From Rhodoferax sp. (GTDB lineage: Bacteria; Pseudomonadota; Gammaproteobacteria; Burkholderiales; Burkholderiaceae_C), in contig NZ_JAUSLE010000004.1 of NCBI RefSeq assembly GCF_030646845.1, positions 62,001-126,000 of the forward strand: a stretch of 64,000 bases of DNA, written 5' to 3'. Position numbers and translations under genes: made by a program. The notes under the pieces were generated by a model that saw only the letters and a program-made list of their open reading frames with translations, was not told the origin of the DNA and made no database searches. Within the stretch, counting starts at the first letter, position 1. Each line of letters begins with the position of its first letter. This document shows positions 26,230 to 35,844 of the stretch, piece after piece.

Positions 26230-26883
26230 TCAGAATCGGAAATGTGAGGGTTCGGGGAAATTCAGCAGGCGTGGGGCGACGGTGTCCCATGGCGTGCTGG
26301 TCTTGAAGCTGGCGTCGCCGGTGCGGGTGACGATGGTGGCGCGCATCACGGGCTCCTCGCCCACGATGCCTATCAGCCGACCGCCCACCTTGAGGTTGGC
26401 CAGCAGGGCCTGCGGTACCTCGGCCACCGAGCCACTCAGAATGATCACGTCAAATGGACCTTCCGCGGGGGCGCCTTTGGCGCCGTCGAACTGCCGCACT
26501 TCGGCGTTGTGAATGCCGGCCTTCTGCAGGTTGGCGCGGGCCATTTTTGCCAGTTCCGGATTGATCTCCAGCGAAATCACGCGCTGGGCCCGGTGCGCCA
26601 GCAAGGCGGCCATGTAGCCGGAGCCGGCGCCGATCTCCAGCACTTTTTCATGCTTCTGAACGGCGGCGTCCTGCAGCATCCGGGCTTCGACGCGCGGTGC
26701 CAGCATGAACTGGCCGTGGCCCAGGGGGATTTCCATGTCGACAAACGCCAGTGCCTTGTGCGCCAGGGGGACAAAGTCTTCACGTTTGACCACCGACAGC
26801 AGGTGCAGCACGTCGGCATCCAGCACGTCCCAAGGACGAATCTGCTGCTCGATCATGTTAAAGCGGGCTTGTTCCAAGTTCAT
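26230..26883 (-). CDS. pcm: Protein-L-isoaspartate O-methyltransferase family
   Basis: A SAM-dependent enzyme of 217 residues that would methylate isoaspartyl residues to start repair of aged proteins. It has MIEQQIRPWDVLD at the N-terminus, SAM motif VLEIGAGSGYMAALLAHRA and FDVIILSGSVAEVP. The TS motif of E. coli Pcm that binds the isoaspartate is not obvious (MLAPRVEARML instead), so this is the short Pcm-like branch common upstream of tolC and its substrate is less certain. Confidence 0.85.
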   Translation of the reverse strand: MNLEQARFNMIEQQIRPWDVLDADVLHLLSVVKREDFVPLAHKALAFVDMEIPLGHGQFMLAPRVEARMLQDAAVQKHEKVLEIGAGSGYMAALLAHRAQRVISLEINPELAKMARANLQKAGIHNAEVRQFDGAKGAPAEGPFDVIILSGSVAEVPQALLANLKVGGRLIGIVGEEPVMRATIVTRTGDASFKTSTPWDTVAPRLLNFPEPSHFRF

Positions 26884-26924
26884 TTAGGTACTCCAGGGGG
26901 TATGTTAACCGATTCTGCAAAATT

Positions 26925-29900
26925 TTACCCGGCAGCGCTGTCGCCAGGGCCCCAGCGGCGGCGCAACCATTGCGCCAGATCATCCATGTAGCAGTACACC
27001 ACCGGCACCACCACCAGAGTCAGCAGGGAAGATGTGATCACGCCGCCGATCACGGCCTGGCCCATGGGGGCGCGCTGCTCCGAGCCTTCGGTGAGCGCCA
27101 GCGCCAGCGGCAGCATGCCAAAAATCATGGCCAGCGTGGTCATCAGGATCGGGCGCAGCCGCACCTTGGCCGCCATCAGCAGCGCGGCATTGCGCTCCAT
27201 GCCAGCGATGGGGCGGCCGTCTGCGTCGATACCGGGTTCGCGGGCACGGATGGCAAAGTCCACCAGCAAAATGGCGTTCTTGGTCACCAGGCCCATCAGC
27301 ATCACCACCCCGATGACCGAGAACATCGACAGGGTCGAGCGGAACATCAGCAGCGCCAGCACCACGCCGATCAGGGTTAGCGGCAGCGCCGTCATCAGTG
27401 CCAGGGGCTGGAAAAAGCTCTTGAACTGGCTGGCCAGAATCATGTAGATGAAAACGACGGCCAGTACCAGCGCCGAAATCGCGTAGCCAAAGGATTCCGC
27501 CATGTTCTTGGTGGAGCCGCCAAACTGGTAGCGGTAGCCGGGCGGAAAGCTGATGCTCTCCAGCGCGGCCTTGATGTCGTTGGAGACTTCACCAGCCGAG
27601 CGATTGTAGACGTTGGCATTGATCGCCACTTCGCGCGTCAGGTCGCGCCGGTTGATCTGGTTGGGGCCGGTCGAGTCCTTCACCGTGGCCACCTGGTTCA
27701 GTCGCACGATGCGGGGGCTGCCGTCTGCGTTGCTGCCCATCGCGAACGGCAGGCGCTCCAGGTCGGCGGGGTTGTTGCGCGCCTCAGGGGCCAGGCGCAC
27801 ATTGACGTCGTAGGTCTGGTCATCCGGCGCACGCCAGTTGCCCACCGTCTGACCGGCCACCAGGGTACGCAGGGCGCTGCCAATCTGCCCGATGCCCAAG
27901 CCCAGGTCGGACGCGGTGTCGAGCTTGACCTCAACATTCAGCGTGGGTTTGTTGGGCTTGACGCTGGAGTCCAGGTCCACCAGGCCGGGAATCGGACTGA
28001 TTTTTTCCATGACCAGCCGGCTGATGCGTTCGAGTTCAGCCAGATCCGGTCCCTGCAGGGAAAACTCCACCTGTTTTTGCCCACCGACCGCATCGAGCAG
28101 GCCGGCATGGGTGACGGTGATGCCGGGCACCTGTTTCAGGCGCTCGCGCAGCACGGCCGACAGCTCGTCCACATTGCGTGTGCGATCCTTGCGGTCCACC
28201 AGTCGCACATAGACTCCGACGTAGCTCTTGCCCACCGCATTACCGGTGTTGATGGTCGCCAGCGTGTAGCGGACCTCGGGAAACTCGCGCAAGATGCCCT
28301 CGACCTGTTTCGCCTTGGCTTCGGTGGCCTCCAGCGAGGAGCCCATGGGCGTGTAGAAATTGAGCGAGGTCTCGGAGAAGTCAGCCTTGGGGACGAATTC
28401 GGTGCCCAGCAGCGGCACCATGAAGAGGCTGATGACGAAGATGACGATCGCCATGAACACGGTTTTCAGCTTGTGCACGAGCGCCCAGCGCAGGATGCCC
28501 TGGTAGGCATCGATCAGCAACTCGGTGGCATGGTCGAACCAGCCGGTAACCCGGCCAATGGTCTTGTCGTACAGCGTGACAGGCTGGCGTTTGCTGCCGT
28601 CAGCGTTGCGGCCGTGGTGACCGTGCTCGTCGATGCTGGGGTCATGCCAGATGGAGGACAACATCGGATCCAGCGTGAAGCTGACAAACATCGAGATCAG
28701 TACGGCCGCCACGATGGTGATGCCGAACTCATGGAAAAACTTGCCGATGATGCCGCCCATGAAGCCGATCGGCATGAACACGGCCACGATGGACAAGGTG
28801 GTGGCCAGTACCGCCAGGCCAATTTCTTCGGTGCCGTCCAGTGATGCCTGAAACGGCTTCTTGCCCATCTGGACGTGGCGGACGATGTTTTCGCGCACCA
28901 CAATCGCGTCATCAATCAGCAGGCCCACACACAGGCTCAGGGCCATCAGCGTGATCATGTTGATGGTGAAGCCGAACAGGTTCATGAACAGGAAGGTGCC
29001 AATCAGTGCAATCGGCAGCGTCAGGCCGGTGATGACCGTGGAGCGCCATGAATTGAGGAACAAAAACACGATCAGGATGGTGAGCGCGGCCCCCTCGAAC
29101 AGGGTGCGGCGCACGTTTTCCACCGCGACCCGGATTTGCCGGGAGCCGTCGGTGACCGGCTCCAGCCGCACGCCGGGCGGCAGTTGGGTCTTCATCTCTG
29201 CGACCATTTTCAGCAGGCCGTCAATGACGGCAATGGTGTTTTCGTCCTGTGACTTCTGGACGCTGAGCAAGAGCGTGCGCTCACCGTTGTACAACGCCAT
29301 CGAGTCAATTTCCTGGGCGCCGTCAACGACCCTGGCGATCTGATCCACGCGCACGGGGGCACCGTTCTTGCGTGTCACGATGATCTTGCCAAAGTCTTCC
29401 GGCCGCTTCATGCGGGCTTCGATCTGTACCACCCGCTCCTGCTCGCGAGAACGGATCGAGCCGACCGGCAGGTCCTGGTTTTCATTGCGCACCGCTGATA
29501 CCACCTGGTCGGGCGTGACGCCAAAGGCTTCCAGCGCCTGGGGGTTGAGGTAGATATTGATTTCGCGCTTGGTGCCGCCCACCACGGTTACCGAACCCAC
29601 GCCGCGCACGTTTTCCAGGCGTTTTTTCAGTGTCTGGTCAGCCCAGCTGGTCAATTCGACGGCGGTCAGTTGCCTGGGTGCGGCGCCGGAAGCGGCGGGC
29701 GTGGGGGCACTGGGTACAGGCAATACCGCCAGCGACCACACGGCGCGACTGGCCGGATCGAAGCGCAGGACCCGCGGCTCCTTGACCTCGGTGCGCAGGT
29801 TGGGGCGGATCAGGGCGACTTTCTCGCGCACATCGTCGGCGGCCTTGCGCCCGTTGATGTGCAGCTGGAATTCGATGATGACAACCGACTGGCCTTCATA

Positions 29901-30152
29901 GCTGCGCGAGGTCAGGGCGTTGATGCCGGCGATCGAGTTGACGCCTTCCTCGATCTTTTTCGTGACTTCACTCTCGACAATTTCGGGCGAAGCGCCAGGG
30001 TAGTCGGCAGTGACGACGACCACAGGAAAGTCAACATTGGGAAACTGGTCCACCTGCAGGCGCTGGTAGGAAAACAGACCCAGCACCACGATGGCCAGCA
30101 TGACCATGGTGGCGAAGACGGGGTTGTGAAGGCTGACGCGGGTGAACCACAT
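26925..30152 (-). CDS. RND efflux pump, inner-membrane permease (HAE1 type)
   Basis: A proton-driven exporter of 1075 residues with the usual 12 membrane segments and two large periplasmic loops. The N-terminus [20 protein letters not shown], the TM4 proton-relay segment [16 protein letters not shown] and the TM10-11 region GMV-like [15 protein letters not shown] are typical. Between TM6 and TM7 is a cytosolic stretch rich in His, Gly and Asp ([12 protein letters not shown]). It follows the adaptor gene by 3 nt. Substrates are probably hydrophobic drugs or metabolites; the sequence does not decide. TolC at 24481-25815 is the nearest outer-membrane partner. Confidence 0.95.
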   Translation of the reverse strand: MWFTRVSLHNPVFATMVMLAIVVLGLFSYQRLQVDQFPNVDFPVVVVTADYPGASPEIVESEVTKKIEEGVNSIAGINALTSRSYEGQSVVIIEFQLHINGRKAADDVREKVALIRPNLRTEVKEPRVLRFDPASRAVWSLAVLPVPSAPTPAASGAAPRQLTAVELTSWADQTLKKRLENVRGVGSVTVVGGTKREINIYLNPQALEAFGVTPDQVVSAVRNENQDLPVGSIRSREQERVVQIEARMKRPEDFGKIIVTRKNGAPVRVDQIARVVDGAQEIDSMALYNGERTLLLSVQKSQDENTIAVIDGLLKMVAEMKTQLPPGVRLEPVTDGSRQIRVAVENVRRTLFEGAALTILIVFLFLNSWRSTVITGLTLPIALIGTFLFMNLFGFTINMITLMALSLCVGLLIDDAIVVRENIVRHVQMGKKPFQASLDGTEEIGLAVLATTLSIVAVFMPIGFMGGIIGKFFHEFGITIVAAVLISMFVSFTLDPMLSSIWHDPSIDEHGHHGRNADGSKRQPVTLYDKTIGRVTGWFDHATELLIDAYQGILRWALVHKLKTVFMAIVIFVISLFMVPLLGTEFVPKADFSETSLNFYTPMGSSLEATEAKAKQVEGILREFPEVRYTLATINTGNAVGKSYVGVYVRLVDRKDRTRNVDELSAVLRERLKQVPGITVTHAGLLDAVGGQKQVEFSLQGPDLAELERISRLVMEKISPIPGLVDLDSSVKPNKPTLNVEVKLDTASDLGLGIGQIGSALRTLVAGQTVGNWRAPDDQTYDVNVRLAPEARNNPADLERLPFAMGSNADGSPRIVRLNQVATVKDSTGPNQINRRDLTREVAINANVYNRSAGEVSNDIKAALESISFPPGYRYQFGGSTKNMAESFGYAISALVLAVVFIYMILASQFKSFFQPLALMTALPLTLIGVVLALLMFRSTLSMFSVIGVVMLMGLVTKNAILLVDFAIRAREPGIDADGRPIAGMERNAALLMAAKVRLRPILMTTLAMIFGMLPLALALTEGSEQRAPMGQAVIGGVITSSLLTLVVVPVVYCYMDDLAQWLRRRWGPGDSAAG

Positions 30153-30155
30153 GGT

Positions 30156-31304
30156 CTATTTACCGCCGGGTGCCGGGTTCGCAGGGTTTGCGAATTTCAC
30201 GGCAGTGCCCGCACGCAGTGTGCCTACCGCACCAGCGACGACGGTGGTGTTCTCGGGAACGCCTTTGATGGCGACCATGGTTTGTCCGTCGACTTCGCCG
30301 CGCGCACCGATCTCGATGGTCTGATGAACCACCTGGTTGTTGCTGACCAGTTGCACATAGGGCTCGGGTTTGTCGGTGCGCACGGCATTCAGCGGGACCG
30401 ACAGGGCCTGCAGGCGCTCGGTGCCCAGCGTGCCCTGGGCAAACAGGCCCTGGCGCAGGCCGGCGGGTGCGTCCACCGCCAGATAGACCAGTATGGCGCG
30501 ACTGCCGGCCGCGGCGCTGGGGTTGATCCGAACCACCCTGGCGGTCACCGGCCTGGCCGCGCCCTCGATCTGGAGCAGCGCGCTCTGGCCGAGCCGCACG
30601 TCCAGCGAATCGCTGGCGCTCAGACTGACTTCCAGCTCGAGTTTGCTCAGGTCGACAATTTCCACGATGCGTGCGTCGATCGCCACCCGTTCCCCGGGTT
30701 GCGCCAGTCGTTGCGAAACCAGGCCGGCGATGGGCGCGCGCAGCACGGTATCCGTCAGCGACTTGCCGGCCACTGTGGCGCCGGCCTGCGCGGCGCGGTA
30801 GGTGGCCTCGGCTGAGGCGAGGCTGGCAGCGGAAGAGTCCAGCGCGGTTTTGGAAATAAAGCCCTGGTCCACCAGCGAGCGGTTGTTGTCGAAGTTGCGC
30901 CGGGCAATGTCCACCTGGGCCCTGGCCGATTCAGCCTGTTGCTGCGCCTGCTGCACGCGGGCCTGGTATTCGGTGGAATCGACCCGGGCGAGGATCTGAC
31001 CCGCCTTGACCGAATCGCCTTCGCGCACCGTCAGGCCCTGCAATTCACCGGCGACCCGCGCCTTCACGATGGCCGTGTTGACCGCCTTGAGGGCGCCCGA
31101 GATCGGCAGTCCCTGCGCCAGCTCGCGGGTCTTGACCTGCACCACATCGGTCGCGCCCAACTCCACCACGGTCTGGGTGCGCTGGGCCGCCTGGGTGGCC
31201 ACCGCCTGCTGTTGTGCCTTGCGGGCTGCCAGGGCGCGCAACACGCCAATGGCGATCAAAGCGACGACAAGGGCGACGATTGCCCATTTCAACCATCGTT
31301 TCAT
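30156..31304 (-). CDS. RND periplasmic adaptor (membrane fusion protein)
   Basis: Links the RND permease to an outer-membrane channel. The 382-residue protein has one N-terminal membrane anchor (WAIVALVVALIAIGVLRALA, no lipobox), a barrel-sandwich lipoyl half (VREGDSVKAGQILARVDS), an alpha-hairpin of about 70 residues and the second lipoyl half (VLRAPIAGLVSQRLAQPGERV). It starts 4 nt inside the end of the tetR gene, so repressor, adaptor and pump form one operon. Confidence 0.93.
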   Translation of the reverse strand: MKRWLKWAIVALVVALIAIGVLRALAARKAQQQAVATQAAQRTQTVVELGATDVVQVKTRELAQGLPISGALKAVNTAIVKARVAGELQGLTVREGDSVKAGQILARVDSTEYQARVQQAQQQAESARAQVDIARRNFDNNRSLVDQGFISKTALDSSAASLASAEATYRAAQAGATVAGKSLTDTVLRAPIAGLVSQRLAQPGERVAIDARIVEIVDLSKLELEVSLSASDSLDVRLGQSALLQIEGAARPVTARVVRINPSAAAGSRAILVYLAVDAPAGLRQGLFAQGTLGTERLQALSVPLNAVRTDKPEPYVQLVSNNQVVHQTIEIGARGEVDGQTMVAIKGVPENTTVVAGAVGTLRAGTAVKFANPANPAPGGK

Positions 31305-32008
31305 AGGGATTCAAGTCCTTCGTCAGTGGGAGGGGAGGCCGGTCGCACGCGCAGGCCGTCGAGAATGGTTTGCACCTGAACCGCGAGGAACTCCTCGGGC
31401 ACCAGCGGGGACGCGTCCGCATTGTCAAGGCAGGCGATTTTGGAGTGCATCAACAGCTGCAGAAAAAGCAAGGGGGCCAGGACCGTATAGACGCCATATT
31501 TCATGTCCACGGGCGCGAACTCACCGCGGTCAACACCGCGCTGCAGGATGCGCCGGATCAGATCACGGGCTGGCTGGATGACTTCATGCTGGTAGAACAC
31601 CGCCAGTTCCGGAAAGTTGTCGGCCTCGCTCAGCATCAGCTTCGTGATGCCCGACGCTTTGGAACTGCCCAGGCGCGCCCACCACATCGCCAGCGCGTAG
31701 CGCAACATGTCGGCCGTGCTGCCCTCAAAGGCCTCGAATTCGGCGTTCCACTCCAGGAAGCGTCCCGAGATGTTTTCCCGCACCACCGCCTTGAACAGCT
31801 CTTCCTTGCTTGCAAAATACAGAAACAGCGTGCCTTTGGAAACACCGGCGCGGCGGGCCACTTCCTCGGATTTGGTAGCGGCAAAGCCTTTTTCCACGAA
31901 CAGGTCCAGCGCAGCGGCCAGCAGTTCGCCCGGGCGCGCGTCCTTGCGCCGCTCGTGCTTGGCAGGCACGGTCGGCTTGGTATTGCAGATCAGCTTGGAA
32001 AGGGGCAT
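31301..32008 (-). CDS. TetR/AcrR-family repressor of the RND operon
   Basis: A 235-residue regulator. The helix-turn-helix lies at about residues 35-78 with FAATKSEEVARRAGVSKGTLFLYFASKEELF; the C-terminal ligand domain is unassigned. It is the first gene of the operon it presumably controls. The palindrome at 32013-32034 abuts the start codon, so autorepression is likely. There is no ribosome site between palindrome and ATG, which suggests a leaderless or poorly translated message. Confidence 0.92.
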   Translation of the reverse strand: MPLSKLICNTKPTVPAKHERRKDARPGELLAAALDLFVEKGFAATKSEEVARRAGVSKGTLFLYFASKEELFKAVVRENISGRFLEWNAEFEAFEGSTADMLRYALAMWWARLGSSKASGITKLMLSEADNFPELAVFYQHEVIQPARDLIRRILQRGVDRGEFAPVDMKYGVYTVLAPLLFLQLLMHSKIACLDNADASPLVPEEFLAVQVQTILDGLRVRPASPPTDEGLESL

Positions 32009-32012
32009 GAAA

Positions 32013-32034
32013 TTAATGACTAACTGGTTATTAA
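32013..32034. promoter_or_regulatory. Imperfect palindrome, likely TetR operator
   Basis: Arms TTAATGACTAA and CTGGTTATTAA are inverted repeats with three mismatches in eleven. It sits 4 nt before the tetR start and upstream of divergent msrA, so it could control both directions. Confidence 0.6.
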
Positions 32035-32154
32035 TGTAGCTTTTGCCGGATGGGCTGTCAATTGGTGAGGCGCCCCGATGGGTGGGCGTCGCATCCGTCG
32101 ACGCGTAAGATGCGCGGGTTCGACGCGATCAACAGATTCGAGAGGAGGTTTTCC

Positions 32155-32697
32155 ATGTCAGATTCGCTGCAAACCATCACCCTGGGCGGTGGCTGCTTCT
32201 GGTGCACCGAAGCCGTTTATGTGAACGTCAGGGGCGTGATGGACGTGGAGTCGGGCTACAGCAATGGGCACGCCGTTCGCCCCAGCTACGAGCAGGTCTG
32301 CACCGGCAGCACCGGCCACAACGAGGTGGTCAAACTCGTGTTCGATCCGGCTCAGATCAGCGCGCGCGAGATTCTGGAAATATTCTTTGTCATTCACGAC
32401 CCCACCACGCTGAACCGGCAGGGCAATGACAGCGGCACGCAGTACCGCAGCGGCATCTATTTCTCCACGCCCGAGCAGGAGGCGGTGGCCAAAGACCTCA
32501 TTCAGGAAATGGCCGACAGCGGCGTCTACAGCCGCCCGATCGTTACTGAAGTGCTGCCGCTGGCCAACTACTGGCCGGCCGAGGATTACCACCAGGACTT
32601 CTTTGAGAAGAACCCGGGCCAGGGCTACTGCGTTGCCGTGGCCGCGCCCAAGGTGGCCAAGTTCCGCAAGACCTTTGCCCGCCTGGTGAAGCCTTGA
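32155..32697 (+). CDS. msrA: Peptide-methionine (S)-S-oxide reductase
   Basis: Repairs oxidised methionine. The 180-residue protein has the catalytic motif GGCFWC with C14, then YSNGH, [12 protein letters not shown] and the [20 protein letters not shown] block. GAGAGGAGG gives a strong ribosome site for the ATG at 32155; the frame open from 32050 is not needed. The recycling cysteines of some MsrA types are absent near the C-terminus. It is coupled to the next gene (TTGA overlap) and so leads the ABC/TonB cluster. Confidence 0.95.
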   Translation: [180 protein letters not shown]

Positions 32698-33368
32698 TTT
32701 CATCGCACGGACTGCAATACCAGTACCTGAACGGACCCGCGCTGGCTTTCCCTGACCTGGACGTGCCGCAGGGCGGTGTGTTGCTGTTGCGTGGGCGTTC
32801 CGGGTCGGGCAAATCGACCTGGCTGGCGTTGGCCGCTGGGTTGCTGGGTGCGACCCATGGCACCCTGACGGTGGCGGGGCAGGCCCTCGGTGCGCTCAAG
32901 CCCATCGCGCGTGACGCCTGGCGGGCACGGGCGATTGGCTTCCTGCCGCAAAAGCTGCATTTGAGTGAGGCCCTCACGGTCGAGGGCAATCTGGCGCTGG
33001 CCTACTTTGCGGCCGGTCTGGCCAAAGATGCGGCGGCCATTCGCCGTGCGCTGGACGCCCTGGGCGTGGCTCATCTGGCCAGGCGCCGGCCGGCACAGCT
33101 CTCGGGAGGCCAGGCGCAACGCGTGGCGCTGGCACGCGCCGTGCTGCTGAACCCGCAGGTCATCCTGGTGGACGAGCCTACCGCCAGTCTGGACGACGAG
33201 GCCGCCCGCGATGCGCTGGACCTGTTGAAGCGCAGTGCCGCACGCGCCAACGCCACGCTGGTGATCGCCACCCACGATGCGCGGGTGGTGGAGGCACTGC
33301 CCCAGGCGGCGGTCGTGCTGTTTGATGATAAAATAAGGCTCCAGCCCTCGTCGAATATGCCTTTATAG
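32694..33368 (+). CDS. ABC transporter ATPase (LolD/MacB type)
   Basis: The 224-residue nucleotide-binding subunit of a mechanotransmission-type ABC system. It has Walker A GRSGSGKST, signature LSGGQAQRVALARA and Walker B VILVDEPTASLDD. The start is a TTG overlapping the msrA stop. Its stop codon lies inside a 55-bp repeat copy that also holds the start of the permease gene. This type powers FtsX-like permeases that move envelope lipoproteins or metal-related cargo rather than importing solutes. Confidence 0.9.
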   Translation: MISSHGLQYQYLNGPALAFPDLDVPQGGVLLLRGRSGSGKSTWLALAAGLLGATHGTLTVAGQALGALKPIARDAWRARAIGFLPQKLHLSEALTVEGNLALAYFAAGLAKDAAAIRRALDALGVAHLARRRPAQLSGGQAQRVALARAVLLNPQVILVDEPTASLDDEAARDALDLLKRSAARANATLVIATHDARVVEALPQAAVVLFDDKIRLQPSSNMPL

Positions 33369-33385
33369 CTATGAAAACGATAGCA
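33331..33385 (+). repeat. 55-bp interspersed repeat, copy 4 (ABC ATPase/permease junction)
   Basis: GGCTCCAGCC plus GCTAT-N7-ATAGC. It contains both the TAG stop of the ATPase gene (33366-33368) and the ATG start of the permease gene (33371). Confidence 0.85.
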
Positions 33386-34582
33386 CTCTCGTTTCGCTAC
33401 CTGTGGTCACGCCCGCTGGCGGCAGCACTCAACCTGCTGCTGCTGTCGCTGGGGCTGGCGTCGATCACCCTGGTGATGCTGACTTCCGAACAGATTGACC
33501 GTGCCTTTGAGCGCGATCTGGCCGGCATTGACCTGGTGGTGGGGGCCAAGGGCAGCCCCATGCAGCTGATTCTGGCCGGCGTGTTCCACATCGATGTGCC
33601 GCCGGGCAATATCCCGCTGGCCGAGGTGCAGGCGCTGCAAAAAGACCCGCGCGTGGCCAGGCTGATCCCCTTGAGCCTGGGCGACAGCTTTCGCGGCTTT
33701 CGCATTGTCGGTACCTCGCCCGACTACCTCAGCCATTACGGCGCCACGCTGGCGCAGGGCACCCCCTGGCGTCAGTCCATGCAAACGGTGCTGGGGGCCG
33801 GGGTGGCGCTGGCCACCGGCATGAAGGCGGGCGACACCTTCATTGGCTCGCATGGTCTGGGCGGCGGCGGCCATGCGCATGGCGACAACCCCTATCAGGT
33901 CAGCGGCGTGCTCAAGCCCTGCCAGTGCGTGCTGGACCGGCTGATCCTGACCGCTGCTGAATCGGTGTGGCAAGTGCACGAAAAAGCCAGTGCTGGCGAT
34001 GATCTCAGCGAGGAAGACCGCAAGGTGCTGGAGGCTGAACGTGAAATCACGCTGGCGCTGATCCAGTACAGCAGCCCGCTGGCGGCGGTGACCTTGCCGC
34101 GCTATGTCAACTCCAGCACCGGCATGCAGGCGGCCGCCCCGGCCGTGGAAGTGACGCGACTGCTGCGCATGGTGGGCGTCGGCACCGAGGTGCTGCGCGG
34201 CTTTGGCGCCGTGCTCCTGCTGACCGCCGGTTTGAGCGTGTTCATCGCATTGTGGAACGCGGTGCGCGAACGCCGGGCCGATCTGGCCATGCTGCGCATG
34301 CTGGGCGCCAGCCCGGCCAAGGTGGCGGGCCTGCTGCTGTGCGAGGCGCTGTGGCTGGCGCTGCTGGCCTCGGCTTTGGGGCTGCTGGGCGGCCACCTCT
34401 TGACAGGTCTGGTAGGCTGGATGCTGCAGGCTGAAAAATCCCTGCCGGTGACCGGCTGGCTGTGGGTGCCGGCCGAGGCGTGGATTCCTGCCGCGGCGGT
34501 GGCGGTGGCCGGTCTGGCGGCTTTGCTGCCCGCGCTCAGTGCCTACCGGGTCGATGCCGGTCAACTTCTGAACTCAAGGTGA
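33371..34582 (+). CDS. FtsX-like ABC permease (LolE/MacB type)
   Basis: A 403-residue inner-membrane protein with one N-terminal membrane segment (ALNLLLLSLGLASITLVML), a large periplasmic MacB-like domain starting DRAFERDLAGIDLVVGAKGSP, and three C-terminal segments in an FtsX domain (LRGFGAVLLLTAGLSVFIALW onward). The periplasmic part has a His/Gly patch GLGGGGHAHGDN. It pairs with the preceding ATPase. In several proteobacteria such pairs lie beside DUF3299 genes in zinc-responsive clusters; I infer a metal link here from that and from the neighbours. Confidence 0.88.
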   Translation: MKTIALSFRYLWSRPLAAALNLLLLSLGLASITLVMLTSEQIDRAFERDLAGIDLVVGAKGSPMQLILAGVFHIDVPPGNIPLAEVQALQKDPRVARLIPLSLGDSFRGFRIVGTSPDYLSHYGATLAQGTPWRQSMQTVLGAGVALATGMKAGDTFIGSHGLGGGGHAHGDNPYQVSGVLKPCQCVLDRLILTAAESVWQVHEKASAGDDLSEEDRKVLEAEREITLALIQYSSPLAAVTLPRYVNSSTGMQAAAPAVEVTRLLRMVGVGTEVLRGFGAVLLLTAGLSVFIALWNAVRERRADLAMLRMLGASPAKVAGLLLCEALWLALLASALGLLGGHLLTGLVGWMLQAEKSLPVTGWLWVPAEAWIPAAAVAVAGLAALLPALSAYRVDAGQLLNSR

Positions 34583-34586
34583 ATTT

Positions 34587-34835
34587 ATGGAAAAAGTGCT
34601 TGTAGCCCTCGTATCCATTGCGCTGACAGCTACTGTTTGCATAGCAGCCGAAACGCACGGCGACAAGGAAACCAAGGCCGATGTTGCCCGCCACCGCGCC
34701 ATGGCCGCAGCGCACGAGGCGGCGGCCAAGTGCCTGGAATCCGGCAAGAAAGAAGACGTGTGCAACAAGGAACTTCAGATCGCCTGCAAGGGTCTGGCCA
34801 TTGGCAAGTTTTGTGGAATGAAACATGAGCATTAA
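34587..34835 (+). CDS. Small periplasmic Cys/His-rich protein, 82 aa
   Basis: No family recognised. A signal peptide (residues 1-20, EKVLVALVSIALTATVCIA) is followed by a 60-residue mature part with four cysteines (C49, C59, C67, C76) and a C-terminal MKHEH. The even spacing of 8-10 residues would suit two disulfides or a metal site. The signal peptide is encoded almost wholly by a 55-bp repeat copy. The gene starts 4 nt after the permease and overlaps the DUF3299 gene by 11 nt. Confidence 0.72.
   Translation: MEKVLVALVSIALTATVCIAAETHGDKETKADVARHRAMAAAHEAAAKCLESGKKEDVCNKELQIACKGLAIGKFCGMKHEH
34592..34646 (+). repeat. 55-bp interspersed repeat, copy 5 (encodes a signal peptide)
   Basis: Keeps TGTAGCCCTCGT and GCTAC-N7-ATAGC. 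It is read in frame from the second codon and codes for the signal peptide of the 82-aa protein. Confidence 0.75.
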
Positions 34836-35331
34836 ATTCTTCGCGGTGTTGCTGCTGACTCTGGGCTTGAGTGCCCAGGCGCAGCTGAGTCCGCCGGTTG
34901 CGGGCGGCATCCCGGCCGGCACCGGCGCGGGTGTGCACAGCCCCAACAGCCCGTTTGCCCCCTTGCCGGCGCGTGCCGATGTGCTGCCCTGGTCGCTGCT
35001 GACGGAGGTCAAGACCAAGGCTGTCAACAACCGCCTGCTGCCCGTGTTTCCCGCAACGGTGCAGGCGCTGAACGATAAAACCCAGCGCATTCAGGGCTTC
35101 ATGATGCCGCTGGAGCCGGGCGAAAAGCAGAAGCATTTCCTGCTCAGTTCCGTGCCGCTGAGCTGTTCCTTCTGCGTGCCGGGCGGGCCGGAGAGCATGG
35201 TGGAAGTGAAAACCAGAACGCCGGTCAAATATTCGCTGGAGCCGGTCACGGTGGAAGGCAAGTTCACTGTCTTGAGCGACGATTCCTACGGCCTGTACTA
35301 CCGCATCACCGATGCGGTCAGCGTGAAGTAG
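34825..35331 (+). CDS. DUF3299-domain periplasmic protein
   Basis: A 168-residue exported protein with a signal peptide (KFFAVLLLTLGLSAQAQ). The conserved block is RIQGFMMPLEPGEKQKHF then CSFC (C114, C117) and GGPESMVEV, which I recognise as DUF3299. Members often neighbour ABC/FtsX pairs and TonB receptors in zinc-responsive loci, but no activity is known. The CxxC suggests metal binding or redox chemistry. Confidence 0.8.
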   Translation: MSIKFFAVLLLTLGLSAQAQLSPPVAGGIPAGTGAGVHSPNSPFAPLPARADVLPWSLLTEVKTKAVNNRLLPVFPATVQALNDKTQRIQGFMMPLEPGEKQKHFLLSSVPLSCSFCVPGGPESMVEVKTRTPVKYSLEPVTVEGKFTVLSDDSYGLYYRITDAVSVK

Positions 35332-35344
35332 CGGCGTTCCTGTT

Positions 35345-35764
35345 TTGACGACGCGAAGATTCCTGCAACGGCATTGGGCTCTGCTCCCGATGGGCGTGCT
35401 CGCGCTCGTTCTGCTAATCAACCAGACCCTGGGTCTGCTGCATGGCATCGCGCACCGGCCGTCCGTTGCCGCCGGGACTGCCGCGCAGGTGGCGCCGGTG
35501 CCGAATGCGGCCGCGGTCATGGCTGAAATCGATCACGACGCGGACGACTTCCTGGCCCGGCTGTTCAGTGCTCACATCAGCCACGACGGTGATCCTGAAT
35601 GCCGTTTGTACGACCAGTCCAGCCACTTTGACGCCATGCCGGGCGTGCCGGTGCTGGCGCTGCCTCTGGTTCTGCAGCCTTTTGCCTTTTCTGTTCTCCC
35701 GGGCCTGGCTGTGGCCCGCTGGCATGCGCTGTTCCAGGCGCGCGGCCCTCCTTCGGCTCGCTGA
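35345..35764 (+). CDS. Small His-containing membrane protein, DUF2946-like (tentative)
   Basis: A 139-residue protein with a TTG start and one N-terminal membrane segment (LLPMGVLALVLLINQTLGLL) running into HGIAH, a single cysteine in GDPECRLYDQSSH, and a second hydrophobic segment near residue 110. It resembles the short proteins often found upstream of TonB receptors for metals (DUF2946-like), with low certainty. It lies between the DUF3299 gene and the receptor. Confidence 0.65.
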   Translation: MTTRRFLQRHWALLPMGVLALVLLINQTLGLLHGIAHRPSVAAGTAAQVAPVPNAAAVMAEIDHDADDFLARLFSAHISHDGDPECRLYDQSSHFDAMPGVPVLALPLVLQPFAFSVLPGLAVARWHALFQARGPPSAR

Positions 35765-35844
35765 ATCCCCCCTGTGCAAGTCACTGCTCGCCGGCCCGAT
35801 TGCTGGCGGGCAGTCGTGTCTTTTCGATTCAACGGACCTCTCTC

